A DNA stretch of 64,000 nt, from NCBI RefSeq assembly GCF_017302985.1, contig NZ_JAFIMU010000008.1, forward strand, positions 124,001 through 188,000. Direction: 5' to 3'. The DNA comes from Corallococcus macrosporus (GTDB taxonomy: Bacteria > Myxococcota > Myxococcia > Myxococcales > Myxococcaceae). Below are positions 46,486-54,301 of the stretch, piece after piece. The notes beneath the pieces were generated by a model. It had not been told where the DNA came from. It did not search any database and worked only from the letters and a program-made list of their open reading frames with translations. Each line of letters begins with the position of its first letter. The first letter of the stretch is position 1. The position numbers were made by a program, and so were the translations under genes.

Positions 46486-47274
46486 CTACGGCTCATCCGG
46501 AGTCGAGAGCGCGCTCAGCAGCACCGAGTCCCCCAGCTCCGACACCGCGATGGTGACGTCGTCGCCGCGCGCCACCACGCAGATGCGCTCACCCACGGGC
46601 CCCTTCGTGCAGCGCGGTCCCTTCTGCGCGAAAGCGAGGCCCTGCGCGCCGGCGCTCGAGCCCCTCGGGGGCGCGAACAGCGTGAGGGCGTGGTTGCCGT
46701 AGCGGTAGAGCAAGGAGATGGTGATGCGGCCATCGAGCCTGCAGCGCCGCGCGCCCAGCAGCCGCGCGCCAGGCACGTCCGGTACCTCGACCTCCTCGCC
46801 CGTCTGGGCGCGCGCCCACGCGCGCACGGCCGTCCGGTCCGAGGATTCGAACTCGCAGGGCTGCGCGCGGGAGAAGGCCCGCAGGTGGTGGCGCTCGAGA
46901 TCCGCCGCCAGCACCTCGTTGAAGCCGCGCGGCCATCCCGTCCACAGCAGGCCCACCGCGAGGAGCAGCGCGGCCGCGGCGGCGGCGAGGCGGCGCATGG
47001 GCGCGGAACGCGGCAGGTGGACGCGGGCGGCAGCGGAGGGCGGGCCTCCACCCTCGCCGAGTACCTCGATGCGCGTCCGCAGCCGCCGAGGCACGGTGGG
47101 CAGGGACGCGGCCCCCCGCAGCGCCATGCGCAGCCCGGCGTAGCGCTCGGCGAGTTGACGGCACGCTGCGCACGCGGCCAGGTGCGCCTCGGCGCGCGCG
47201 CTCTCCGAGGCGCTGGCCTCGCCGTCGAAGTACTCCGAGATCCTCTCGCGCCACGTCTCGCTACATCCGCTCAC
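46486..47274 (-). CDS. Membrane-anchored zinc-finger anti-sigma factor
   Basis: 262 residues. N-terminal ZAS-type zinc site: EAHLAACAACRQL (HxxxCxxC, about 25-37), then a transmembrane helix near residues 90-112 (RRLAAAAAALLLAVGLLWTGW) and a periplasmic domain with several Cys (about 120-262: QPCEFE, RRCRLDG, PRCTKG, ERICVVA). GTG 47274 overlaps the sigma gene's end by 14 bases, with GGGGAG upstream, so the pair is translationally coupled. Likely holds the sigma factor until thiol or sulfur stress outside the membrane. Confidence 0.78.
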   Translation of the reverse strand: MSGCSETWRERISEYFDGEASASESARAEAHLAACAACRQLAERYAGLRMALRGAASLPTVPRRLRTRIEVLGEGGGPPSAAARVHLPRSAPMRRLAAAAAALLLAVGLLWTGWPRGFNEVLAADLERHHLRAFSRAQPCEFESSDRTAVRAWARAQTGEEVEVPDVPGARLLGARRCRLDGRITISLLYRYGNHALTLFAPPRGSSAGAQGLAFAQKGPRCTKGPVGERICVVARGDDVTIAVSELGDSVLLSALSTPDEP

Positions 47275-47785
47275 GGCCACTCTCCCCTTGCATGAAATCC
47301 AGGAGCGCCCCCCGGGCACGCGCCAGCCGCGAGCGCACGGTGCCGACGGGGCAATCCTGCACTTGCGCAATCTCCTCGTACGACAGCTCCTCCACCTCAC
47401 GCAGCCACAATGCCTCGCGCCACTCGGGCGCAATCGCCGCGAGCCCCGCCGTCAGCGAGGGGCTCAGGGCACGCGCGTGCAGCTCTCGTTCGAGGTCCCC
47501 CGTCGGCTCGGGCAGGGGCGCCTCGGAGCCTGAGCCCCCCTGCAGCACCTCCAGCCGAGGCCGCAACCCACGCGCGCCGTTGAGGTGAACCGTGCGCTGC
47601 ACCGCGAGCAGCCAGCCGCGAAGCTGCTCGGGACTGCGCAGCTCGCCACGCCGCTCCAGCGCGCGCACGACCGTGTCCTGCACCAGGTCCTCGGCGTGGG
47701 CCGGGTTCCGGGTGAGGCGGAGGCCCGTTCGCAAGAGCGTAGGCAGGTGGGGCAGCACGAGCGAGATGAAGCCGCGGGGGGTCAC
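47261..47785 (-). CDS. ECF sigma factor, apparently leaderless
   Basis: 174 residues. Region 2: NPAHAEDLVQDTVVRALER; region 4: LREVEELSYEEIAQVQDCPVGTVRSRLARARGALL. GTG 47785 opens TPRGFISLVLPHLP. There is no Shine-Dalgarno, and the class-2 -10 element ends only nine bases upstream, so the transcript may start at or near the start codon. Overlaps the anti-sigma gene. Autoregulation through the class-2 site is the simplest reading. Confidence 0.75.
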   Translation of the reverse strand: MTPRGFISLVLPHLPTLLRTGLRLTRNPAHAEDLVQDTVVRALERRGELRSPEQLRGWLLAVQRTVHLNGARGLRPRLEVLQGGSGSEAPLPEPTGDLERELHARALSPSLTAGLAAIAPEWREALWLREVEELSYEEIAQVQDCPVGTVRSRLARARGALLDFMQGESGRERM

Positions 47786-47794
47786 GGGAGCGAG

Positions 47795-47822
47795 GACACG
47801 CGCAGGGGTGGAAAAGGTTCCC
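47795..47822 (-). promoter_or_regulatory. Class-2 promoter-like site GGGAAC-N16-CGTGTC (sigma gene)
   Basis: GGGAAC at 47822-47817 and CGTGTC at 47800-47795, read leftward, spacing 16. Identical to the site upstream of CcdA-Trx. Confidence 0.6.
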
Positions 47823-47885
47823 GGCCGCCCACACACTCCGGTGGGAGGGGCGCAAGCGGCTGGGGAGGGGCGGAGGGAGGGATGC

Positions 47886-48341
47886 TCAGCGCTGGGGGAC
47901 GGGCGCCTGGACACGGGCGGGCACGGGGCGCTTCTCCCAGAGCTGGAAGAGCAGCATGCCGCCCACCATTGCCGCGACGAAGAGCAGCGCCGGGTTCGCG
48001 CCGGAGCCCACGGAGGTGAAGGCGGGACCCGGGCAATAGCCGGCGAGCCCCCAGCCCGCGCCGAAGAGCGCAGCGCCGGCGACCAGCCGCGCGTCCGGGC
48101 GTGCGTTGCCGAGCGCCGGGAAGGTGGGCGCGAGCACGGGCGCGCGGCGCTGGCGCAGGATGAGCCGGCGCAGCAGTGCGTAGGTCCCCATCGCGCCGGC
48201 CATGACGAAGGCGAGGCCGGGCTGCCAGTCACCCGCCACATCGAGGAAGCCCACCACCTTGGCGGGGTCGGTCATGCCGCCCAGCCCCAGGCCGAGCGAG
48301 AAGAGGATGCCGGCGAGCCCGGCCATCAGTGCGGCCTTCAT
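47886..48341 (-). CDS. YeeE/YedE half-transporter (DUF6691-like)
   Basis: 151 residues, about four hydrophobic helices. GLGLGGMTDPAKVVGFLD and GLAGYCPGPAFTSVG with a conserved Cys are hallmarks of the second YeeE/YedE half, a family that takes up thiosulfate or other sulfur compounds through Cys relay. One base separates it from the first half at 48343, so both halves are one operon and likely one transporter. Confidence 0.82.
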   Translation of the reverse strand: MKAALMAGLAGILFSLGLGLGGMTDPAKVVGFLDVAGDWQPGLAFVMAGAMGTYALLRRLILRQRRAPVLAPTFPALGNARPDARLVAGAALFGAGWGLAGYCPGPAFTSVGSGANPALLFVAAMVGGMLLFQLWEKRPVPARVQAPVPQR

Positions 48342-48342
48342 C

Positions 48343-48765
48343 TCAGAGACCTCCGAGAACGTGGTGGACGAGGAACACGGTGAGCGCGCCCGTCACCATG
48401 AAGGTGCCGGTCGCGACGAAAGAGCGCAGCGAGCCGCGGGCCAGACCGCACACGCCATGGCCGCTGGTGCAGCCATTGCCCAGGCGCGTGCCGAAGCCCA
48501 CCAGCAGCCCCGCGAGCACCGTGAGGCCGGCGCCCGTCACCACCGGGGCGCCGAACACCTGTGGAAACAGCGCGCGCAGCAGCAGTCCGCCGCCCACGAG
48601 CCCGCCGACGAATGCGGCGCGCCAGGCGAGTTCGCCGCGCGGGGGCAGCAGCAGTCCGCCTGCGATGCCGCTGATGCCGGCAATGCGACCATTGAAGAGG
48701 AGGAGCAGGCTCGAGGCGAGCCCGATGAGAATGCCGCCGAGCAGGGGTGGGAGGAACTGTGTCAC
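48343..48765 (-). CDS. YeeE/YedE half-transporter
   Basis: 140 residues, about four hydrophobic helices with the signature [13 protein letters not shown], where the two Cys carry sulfur during transport. Partners with the following half. Upstream by 52 bases lies the shortened TauE/SafE gene on the same strand, so this is a TauE-YeeE-YedE order as in Blh operons. ATG 48765. Confidence 0.85.
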   Translation of the reverse strand: MTQFLPPLLGGILIGLASSLLLLFNGRIAGISGIAGGLLLPPRGELAWRAAFVGGLVGGGLLLRALFPQVFGAPVVTGAGLTVLAGLLVGFGTRLGNGCTSGHGVCGLARGSLRSFVATGTFMVTGALTVFLVHHVLGGL

Positions 48766-48817
48766 GTAGGAAGACCTCGCGAGAGCGGTGAAGGGGAAAC
48801 GGCGGAGCGAGAGAACC

Positions 48818-49177
48818 TCAGCGCTGCACGGCCGCGGCGGCAGCCGGCGCGGCGTGCGCGGTCGAGTCGAGCAACACGCCGCGGTTCTTGAAGAGGATGA
48901 AGGCGCCCATCAGCACGAGGACGAGGGAGAAGGCGCGCTTGAGGGCCGCCTGGGAGACGAAGCGCACGAGGGTGGTTCCCAAGAGGATGCCCGCGGCCGC
49001 GAGGGCGGTGAACTCGCCCAGCAGCCCCCAGGGCACCCGCACCTGACCGAGGTAGCCCGCGGCGGGCAGCCCCAGCACGTACACGAAGATGGGAACGGTG
49101 AGGATGGAGCCGCCGCCGCCGAGCAAGCCGAGGGCGAGGCCGACGAGGGCAGCGAGCGAGAGGCCGAGGACCAGCAC
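48818..49177 (-). CDS. Shortened TauE/SafE-type exporter
   Basis: 119 residues from GTG 49177 (GGAG eight bases upstream). The N-terminal [23 protein letters not shown] is typical of the first TauE/SafE repeat, then the sequence jumps to [33 protein letters not shown] and a C-terminal helix. Usual length is about 250, so roughly the middle half is missing in frame. It may be nonfunctional, or work as a dimer of halves. Class-1 site upstream at 49263-49288. Confidence 0.65.
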   Translation of the reverse strand: MLVLGLSLAALVGLALGLLGGGGSILTVPIFVYVLGLPAAGYLGQVRVPWGLLGEFTALAAAGILLGTTLVRFVSQAALKRAFSLVLVLMGAFILFKNRGVLLDSTAHAAPAAAAAVQR

Positions 49178-49262
49178 GGCAGGACTCCAGGAGCAGAGGA
49201 GGGGCGCTGCCCCCCCCCGCGGCGAACGGGTGTGCGGCACCCACGGGCCGCTTCGCCCATGA

Positions 49263-49288
49263 GAGCCAGGACAGGCGAAAAGGGATTC
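49263..49288 (-). promoter_or_regulatory. Class-1 promoter-like site GAAT-N16-TGGCTC (TauE/YeeE unit)
   Basis: Leftward: GGGGGTGAAT, 16 bases, TGGCTC. About 85 bases before GTG 49177. Confidence 0.55.
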
Positions 49289-49339
49289 ACCCCCGCGGTC
49301 CGGAGACGCGAAGGCAGCCCGCGCCGACGCACACAGCCA

Positions 49340-49698
49340 CTACAGGCGCCGGCCAAAGCGGCGCAGGCGCAGGCTGTTGAGCAGGACGGAGACGCTGGAC
49401 AGCGACATGGCGGCCGAGGCGACGACCGGCGACAGCTGCCAGCCCGTCCGCGAGCCGGGAGGTCCGCCACGGCGACGAGACCCGCGAGCCCGCCGTCCAC
49501 GGCCACGAAGAAGGGCGTGCGGCCCAGCGCGCAGGGGCAGGCCAGCACCAGCACCGCGACGAAGCGCTCCACGGCCGTGGCGAGGCCCGTGGCGCTCGGG
49601 TCCACCCCCAGCCACGCCGCGAGCGTGACGAGCGCGATGCCCAGCACCACGGGGACGAAGATGCCGGCCACCGTGTCCGCCAGGCGCGCGATGGGCGC
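49340..49698 (-). pseudogene. Heavy-metal P1B-type ATPase remnant
   Basis: APIARLADTVAGIFVPVVLG and VAVLVLACPCALG (the ion-binding CPC helix, near 49530) are in one frame, then the sequence skips to TPFFVAVDGGLAGLVAVADLP from the P-domain end, then shifts frame to LSPVVASAAMSLSSVSVLLNSLRLRRFGR, the last helix. DKTGT and GDGIND are both absent, so about 350 residues are lost in two deletions. Dead copper/zinc ATPase, CopA-like. Confidence 0.78.
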
Positions 49699-49819
49699 GC
49701 GGCTGCACCGCGCGCGAAAGGCGCTCAAGACGGGACTGGAGCAGGTGTGCGGCGGGTGCGCTGCCGCGGGCTGCCTGGACTGCGGCTGCGCGAAGAAGGC
49801 CGCGGCGCTGGCGCGGTAG
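49696..49819 (+). pseudogene. 3' end of an ECF sigma gene
   Basis: The frame ARLHRARKALKTGLEQVCGG then CAAAGCLDCGC and stop at 49817-49819 resembles the end of ECF sigma region 4 with a Cys-rich tail. It begins abruptly where the opposite-strand ATPase remnant ends, so it was cut by the same rearrangement. No region 2 remains. Confidence 0.5.
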
Positions 49820-49842
49820 GGCGCCCCTCGGGCTGGCGGTCG

Positions 49843-50733
49843 CTAGTGATGCGACCCGTGAGCCCCATGGCCAGGCACGCCCACCGGACCGGAAGTGTCC
49901 GCCGGCTGCACGCGCAGCACGAAGGGCACCGTCACCACCCGGCCCTGGCGCTGCACCTGGACCCAGAGCTTGTAGAGGCCCGCGCGAGGGAAGACGGCGT
50001 GGGCCGCGACGCCCTGCCCAGGCTTGGAGTCAAGCGGGTGCACGTGGAGGAAGTCCTTTCCGTCCGCGCTGAGCACGGCGAAGTGGGCCATGGCCTCGAG
50101 GTAGGGCTCGAGGTCGTCCACGGGGCGGCCCGTCGCAGCGTCGGCAATGGCGAAGTGCAGGTGGGCACCACCGGCGCCCGCACGCGCCGCGTCGCCTCCG
50201 TGCAGGGTGAAGACGAGGCCGTCACTGCGCTGCGTCGTGGGCGTCACGGTGAGCGCGGGCGATGGACGGGACGGGCCCTCCACCCGAAGCGGATGCCGGT
50301 CCACCGGGGCGCCGCCGCCCGGTCGCGCGTAGTCCACGAGCACCATGTACTCGCCGCCCGACTCGAAGGTGTGCTCCAGCGCGAACTCACCCTCCCGGGC
50401 CTCCGGGTGCACGTGCGCGAAGCTCCGCAGGTCCTTGGAGATGAGGAACAGGTGCATGGGCTTGCCGTGCGACAGGTCCAGTGTCGACACGGGCTGGCCC
50501 TGCGCATCCCTCACCCGCAGCGCGAGCGTCGCGGGCCTGCCCGCCTGCACAGGCGAGGGGTTGGTGCGCAATTGCGTGCTGAACATGGCGGACTCCTGCT
50601 TGGGCTGAGCGTGGGGATGGCCGCGGACCTGCGATGCGGCCTGTCCGGGCGCGGGTCCCGCCAGGGCGAGCGGCGCGGCCAACAGCGCGACGTGCGCAAG
50701 GGCGGTGGTGAGGGCAGGTTTCAGGCGTGCCAT
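49843..50733 (-). CDS. Secreted His-rich protein (YtkA/FixH-like repeats)
   Basis: 296 residues with a signal peptide ending near ALAGPAPG. Two beta-sandwich-like segments contain LSHGKPMHLFLISKDLRSFA then HVHPEA (about 85-115) and FLHVHPLD (about 225-245), and the tail ends HGAHGSHH. The His-rich motifs suggest metal, perhaps copper, binding in the periplasm; similar proteins occur near copper-resistance genes. ATG 50733 with CGGAGCTGCTCC upstream. Promoter-like site TGTAAGG-N15-CGTC at 50781-50806. Confidence 0.65.
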   Translation of the reverse strand: MARLKPALTTALAHVALLAAPLALAGPAPGQAASQVRGHPHAQPKQESAMFSTQLRTNPSPVQAGRPATLALRVRDAQGQPVSTLDLSHGKPMHLFLISKDLRSFAHVHPEAREGEFALEHTFESGGEYMVLVDYARPGGGAPVDRHPLRVEGPSRPSPALTVTPTTQRSDGLVFTLHGGDAARAGAGGAHLHFAIADAATGRPVDDLEPYLEAMAHFAVLSADGKDFLHVHPLDSKPGQGVAAHAVFPRAGLYKLWVQVQRQGRVVTVPFVLRVQPADTSGPVGVPGHGAHGSHH

Positions 50734-50780
50734 GGAGCAGCTCCGGGGGAAGACGTGGATGGAGTGACCTCCTCCAGGAA

Positions 50781-50806
50781 GACGCACGCGGGCGCAGGGC
50801 CTTACA
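50781..50806 (-). promoter_or_regulatory. Divergent promoter-like site TGTAAGG-N15-CGTC, left arm
   Basis: Read leftward: TGTAAGG at 50806-50800, 15 bases, CGTC at 50784-50781. Forms a 13-bp perfect inverted repeat (GGGTGTAAGGCCC) with the right arm. Faces the gene starting at 50733. Confidence 0.5.
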
Positions 50807-50841
50807 CCCCTCCAGTGCGGCCACGGGACGACCCACCAGGG

Positions 50842-50867
50842 TGTAAGGCCCCAGAGCGGCCTTCGTC
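50842..50867 (+). promoter_or_regulatory. Divergent promoter-like site TGTAAGG-N15-CGTC, right arm
   Basis: TGTAAGG at 50842-50848, 15 bases, CGTC at 50864-50867, facing the MFS gene at 50930. Confidence 0.5.
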
Positions 50868-50929
50868 CCTCTTCAGAGCACGGGAGTTCTTCATCTGCCC
50901 GCCTCGCCACTCGCTCGAAGGGGTCTTCC

Positions 50930-51543
50930 ATGTCCGCCACGCTTCTACCCAGACCGCCCCGTCCGCGGCGTTCCTCAAGGAGCGCGCGCTTGGCCTGTCG
51001 CTGCTCGTCATCGCGACGGCGCAGTTGATGCGCGTCCTGGACGATGCCATCGCGAACATCGCGCTGCCGAGCATCCAGCGTGACCTTGGCGTCTCCGCGG
51101 CGGCCCTCCCGTGGGTCGTCAATGCATACGTCCTCGCCTTCGGCAGCCTGCTCCCATCCGGCGGCCGGCTCGGCGACCTCTTCGGACGCCGCCGGGTGTT
51201 CCAGGTCGGCCTGGGTGTGTTCGCCCTCGCCTCGCTGCTCGGCGGCCTCGGCGTCAACGTCGAGATGCTCATCGTGTCGCGCGGCCTCCGGGGGCTTGGT
51301 GCCGCGCTGGTCGCCCCCAATGCGCTGGCCCTCATCGCCACCACCTTCCCGGTGGGCCCGCCGCGCAACCGCGCGATGGCCGTCTACGGCGCGATGTCCG
51401 CGCTCGGCATCAGCATCGGCGTGCTGCTGGGTGGGTTGCTGAGCTGGCGATGGGTGTTCTTCATCAACGTCCCCATTGGCCTCGCGGTGCTCCTCGGCAC
51501 CCGGACGCTCGTCGAGGGGCAGCGCAACCGCGGCCGGCTCGAC
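50930..51543 (+). pseudogene. DHA2-type MFS transporter, 5' part only
   Basis: From ATG 50930 (GAAGGGG upstream) a frame opens, shifts by one base near 50960, then reads as the first five or so helices of a DHA2 drug/solute transporter: AQLMRVLDDAIANIALPSIQ, GRLGDLFGRRRVFQVGL, RGLRGLGAALVAPNALA, GALLSWRWVFFINVP-like end. Similarity stops at GQRNRGRLD near 51543, where it meets the truncated gene on the other strand. About half of the usual 14 helices are missing. Nonfunctional. Confidence 0.7.
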
Positions 51544-52147
51544 CCGAATAGTCGGACGACCCCAGCAGCCACACCGGCGGACGCGCGAACGAGCGCGGGA
51601 TGCCATTCTCCTGGTCCTGGACGGGGCCGGGCACGGCATGGACGCCACCGTCTTTGTAGGGATGGCCGTCGGGGAAGTGGCCCTCCAGGAAGTGAAGCAG
51701 TTCTCCGAGCTGAGCCGGGAAGTCCTCCGGGCTGACCTGTCCGCGCCGCAACGCGGCCGCGGTGGCCATGTCCGTGCCCGGCGCACGGCCAACGCCCAAG
51801 TCGATGCGCCCCGGCGCGAACGAGGCCAGGAGCCCGAACTGCTCGGCGACGACCAGCGGCGGGAAGTTGGGCAGCATCATGCCGCCCGCGCCGAGCCGAA
51901 TCCGATGGGTCTCGCCGACGAGCCGGGCCAGCAGCATCGCGGGCGACGACGTCGTGACGCCCGGCATGGCGTGGTGCTCGGCGACCCAGTAGCGGGTGAA
52001 GCCCCGGCGATCCACCAAACGGGCCAGCTCGATGCTGCCTGCCAGGGCCTCGCGCGCCGTCACGCCTCTTCCCGCCATTGCGAAGTCGAGGATGGGAATG
52101 GCAGCCGGCGCCGTGCCGCGGCGCGTACCGAGAATTGCATCGTTCAC
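51544..52147 (-). pseudogene. Luciferase-like monooxygenase, 5' part only
   Basis: GTG 52147 (GAGAGAAGACC upstream) starts NDAILGTRRGTAPAAIPILDF, then a bacterial-luciferase-like (flavin-dependent, LLM) N-terminal half: WVAEHHAMPG, RIRLGAGGMMLPN, RIDLGVGRAPGTD, and ends near PPVWLLGSSDYSG at the junction with the MFS fragment. The full enzyme is usually about 330 residues; the C-terminal third is gone. Confidence 0.7.
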
Positions 52148-52342
52148 GAGGTCTTCTCTCGAATGAAGGGGGTCTTCAGGAGATGCCTGGGGAGCGGCTC
52201 CTCTCGGATTCGAAGTCCGGGGAGGCTTCGAGTTGGTGGCCACCTGCGGCCCGAGGGCCTCCCCGGTGGAGGACCGGGTGGCGTGAGCGCGGAGCAGCGC
52301 GCGTCGGGCCGCCTGGCGCGCCGCGCCCCGCGCTCGGAAGCC

Positions 52343-52948
52343 TTACGCCCAGGCCCCCGCGTCCTTCACCACCAGCGCGAACAGATCGCCGAGCGCCGCG
52401 AGTTCGTTGCGCTGCAGCTCCGCCGCCGGCACCACGCCTCCGGTGGGGCCGGGCAGGTCGCGCGTCGCGGTGGCCGCGGCCACCACCGTGTTGCTGTAGC
52501 CAAGGTCCAGGGCCGCCCGCGTCGTGGCCGAGACGCACATATGCGTCATGAAGCCCGCGATGATGAGCTCCTTGCGGCCCGTCGCCTGAATGCGCGCGTG
52601 CAGGTCGGTGCCGGCGAAGGAGTTCGGCAGGGCCTTGGTCACGACCGCCTCGCCTTCCTTCGGAGCCACGGCCGGGATGATGGCGCTGCCAGGCCCCCGC
52701 GGGTCGAAGATGGTGCTGCCGGCGGGGCCGTGGTGCACGACATGGAAGACCGGCGTGCCATGGCGGCGGGCCAGCTCGAGCAGGCGCGCCGTCTCCGCCA
52801 CCGCGGCGTCAATGCCGGCGAGCGGCAGGTTGCCGGAGGGCAGGTACTCCGCCTGGGCGTCGACGATGACGAGCACCGCGCGGTCGAGCGGGGAGGGATG
52901 GGCCGGCGGGGCACCGAGCATGGATAGAAGCGTACGGGGGGCAGTCAT
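52343..52948 (-). CDS. Isochorismatase-like cysteine hydrolase
   Basis: 201 residues, complete. Isochorismatase-fold motifs: VLVIVDAQAEY with the catalytic Asp, the Lys in AVVTKALPNSFAGTDL, and FMTHMCVSATTRAALDLGY with the nucleophile Cys. Substrate unknown (nicotinamidase, ureido or similar). ATG 52948 has GAGGAGACCTCC upstream. It is 195 bases upstream of the LLM fragment start on the same strand, so both may come from one old operon. Confidence 0.8.
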   Translation of the reverse strand: MTAPRTLLSMLGAPPAHPSPLDRAVLVIVDAQAEYLPSGNLPLAGIDAAVAETARLLELARRHGTPVFHVVHHGPAGSTIFDPRGPGSAIIPAVAPKEGEAVVTKALPNSFAGTDLHARIQATGRKELIIAGFMTHMCVSATTRAALDLGYSNTVVAAATATRDLPGPTGGVVPAAELQRNELAALGDLFALVVKDAGAWA

Positions 52949-53226
52949 GGAGGTCTCCTCGAGGGGCTGGCAGCCCGGGTTGGTCCCCATGGAGTAGTCC
53001 GTGCGCATCCGCTCCGTCATTCGCTGTCTTCGTGCAATGCCTGTGCAGAAATGGTCAGGGTCGGAGCTCGAAGCCGTGCTGCGAGCCGGCGGGAGCGGCG
53101 CGGGGCGTTGGCTTTCGAGCGCGGCAGGGGGAACGCAGCGTCCAGCGGACCGAGAACTTCCGTTTCCCGGGCGGACGCTGGGGACCATCCTTAGGCTCCT
53201 GCACCGACCTCGCCCTGGAGCCCCCT

Positions 53227-53991
53227 GTGACGCCTCGCCCGCCTCGCGCCGTGCTCTTCCAACACGACCTGCCCGTCGGCTCCGGTGGGCTCGCCGCCGC
53301 GCTCGCGGGGGCGGGATTCGCCCTCGAGCCTCGCTACCGGGAGGTCCGCCCGGGGGACGCCGACGCGGAGCTCGCGGTCGTGCTCGGCGGCTTCATGGGC
53401 GCGTACGAGGCGCAGCGCTACCCCATTCTTCGTGACGAGCTGTCGCTGCTGGAGCGGCGGCTCGCGCGGGGCCTGCCCACCCTGGGCGTGTGCCTTGGCG
53501 CGCAGCTGCTCGCGCAGGTGGCCGGCGCGCGCGTATATCCGGACCCCCAAGGAATGGTCGTCGGCGTGCACCCGCTCGTGCCCACGCCCGCCGGCCGGGC
53601 CCATCCCGTCTTCGCGCCGGACGCCCCCGTCTTCGACGTTGCCCACTGGCACGCCGACACGTTCGACCCCGTTCCCGGGGCCATCCGGCTTGCGGGCTCG
53701 GAGCGCACGCCCCAGGAACTCTTCGCGCTGGGCAGTGCGCTCGGCATCCTCGTCCATCCCGAAGTCGACGCGTCCACCTTCGAGGGCTGGGCCCGAGCGA
53801 GCCCGGACTCGCTCGCCCGGGCCGGCCGCACGCTCGAAGCGCTCGCCGGGGACGAACTCCCGCGGCTTCGGAGCAACGCGCCCCGCATCGAAGCGTTTCG
53901 CGTCCGGCTCGCCCATTTCCTCATGGGCCAGGTCGCCTCGCTCGCGGGCCGGGTAGGAGGCCCGGGCGCCCCGGCGCGCGTCTCGGAGTGA
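53227..53991 (+). CDS. Class I glutamine amidotransferase (GMP-synthase-like)
   Basis: 254 residues. Nucleophile elbow GVCLGAQLLA (Cys near 92), then the usual His-Glu pair in ILVHPEVDAST-type context, plus HWHADTFD. Stand-alone class I amidotransferases of this kind often act on glutamine or glutamyl conjugates rather than GMP. GTG 53227 with CTGGAG upstream; the longer frame to 53032 lacks a signal. Confidence 0.78.
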   Translation: MTPRPPRAVLFQHDLPVGSGGLAAALAGAGFALEPRYREVRPGDADAELAVVLGGFMGAYEAQRYPILRDELSLLERRLARGLPTLGVCLGAQLLAQVAGARVYPDPQGMVVGVHPLVPTPAGRAHPVFAPDAPVFDVAHWHADTFDPVPGAIRLAGSERTPQELFALGSALGILVHPEVDASTFEGWARASPDSLARAGRTLEALAGDELPRLRSNAPRIEAFRVRLAHFLMGQVASLAGRVGGPGAPARVSE

Positions 53992-54297
53992 GCCCGGACC
54001 GCCGAGCGCAGTGCGGCTGAACAGCGGCTTGTGTCAGCCGAGCAGGGCGAGGTTCGCCCGCGACAGTCCGGCGTCGCCGTGGCAACGGATTGCCCAAGGT
54101 GACGTTCTTCCAAGCACGGCCTCGCCTTCCCCCCGCGTGGACTGCCCCAACGGCTCACGGAGTCCTCGCTGACGCCCAGCTGGCGCGCGACCTCCGCCGC
54201 TCCGCCAGTTGCCGCGCCGTCCAGCGCTTCGGCGACGTAACACGTCAGGCCCTTACCCAACTTGCCTGAAGGGGGTTAGCGTGAAGGCCCTGCCCCC
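53992..54297. other. 306-base gap with a possible HTH remnant
   Basis: On the minus strand at about 54110-54260 a frame reads LTCYVAEALDGAATGG then AAEVARQLGVSEDSVSRW, a helix-turn-helix-like stretch, without a clear start or end. It may be a regulator or transposase fragment. The right end has the ribosome site and leader of the kinase gene. Nothing else seen. Confidence 0.35.
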
Positions 54298-54301
54298 GTG
54301 A
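54281..54301 (+). promoter_or_regulatory. Six-codon upstream ORF overlapping kinase start
   Basis: GAAGGGGGTTAGC then GTG AAG GCC CTG CCC CCG TGA. The TGA overlaps the kinase GTG (54298) as GTGA. The ribosome site fits this mini-ORF better than the kinase, so the kinase may be translated by coupling. Confidence 0.35.
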
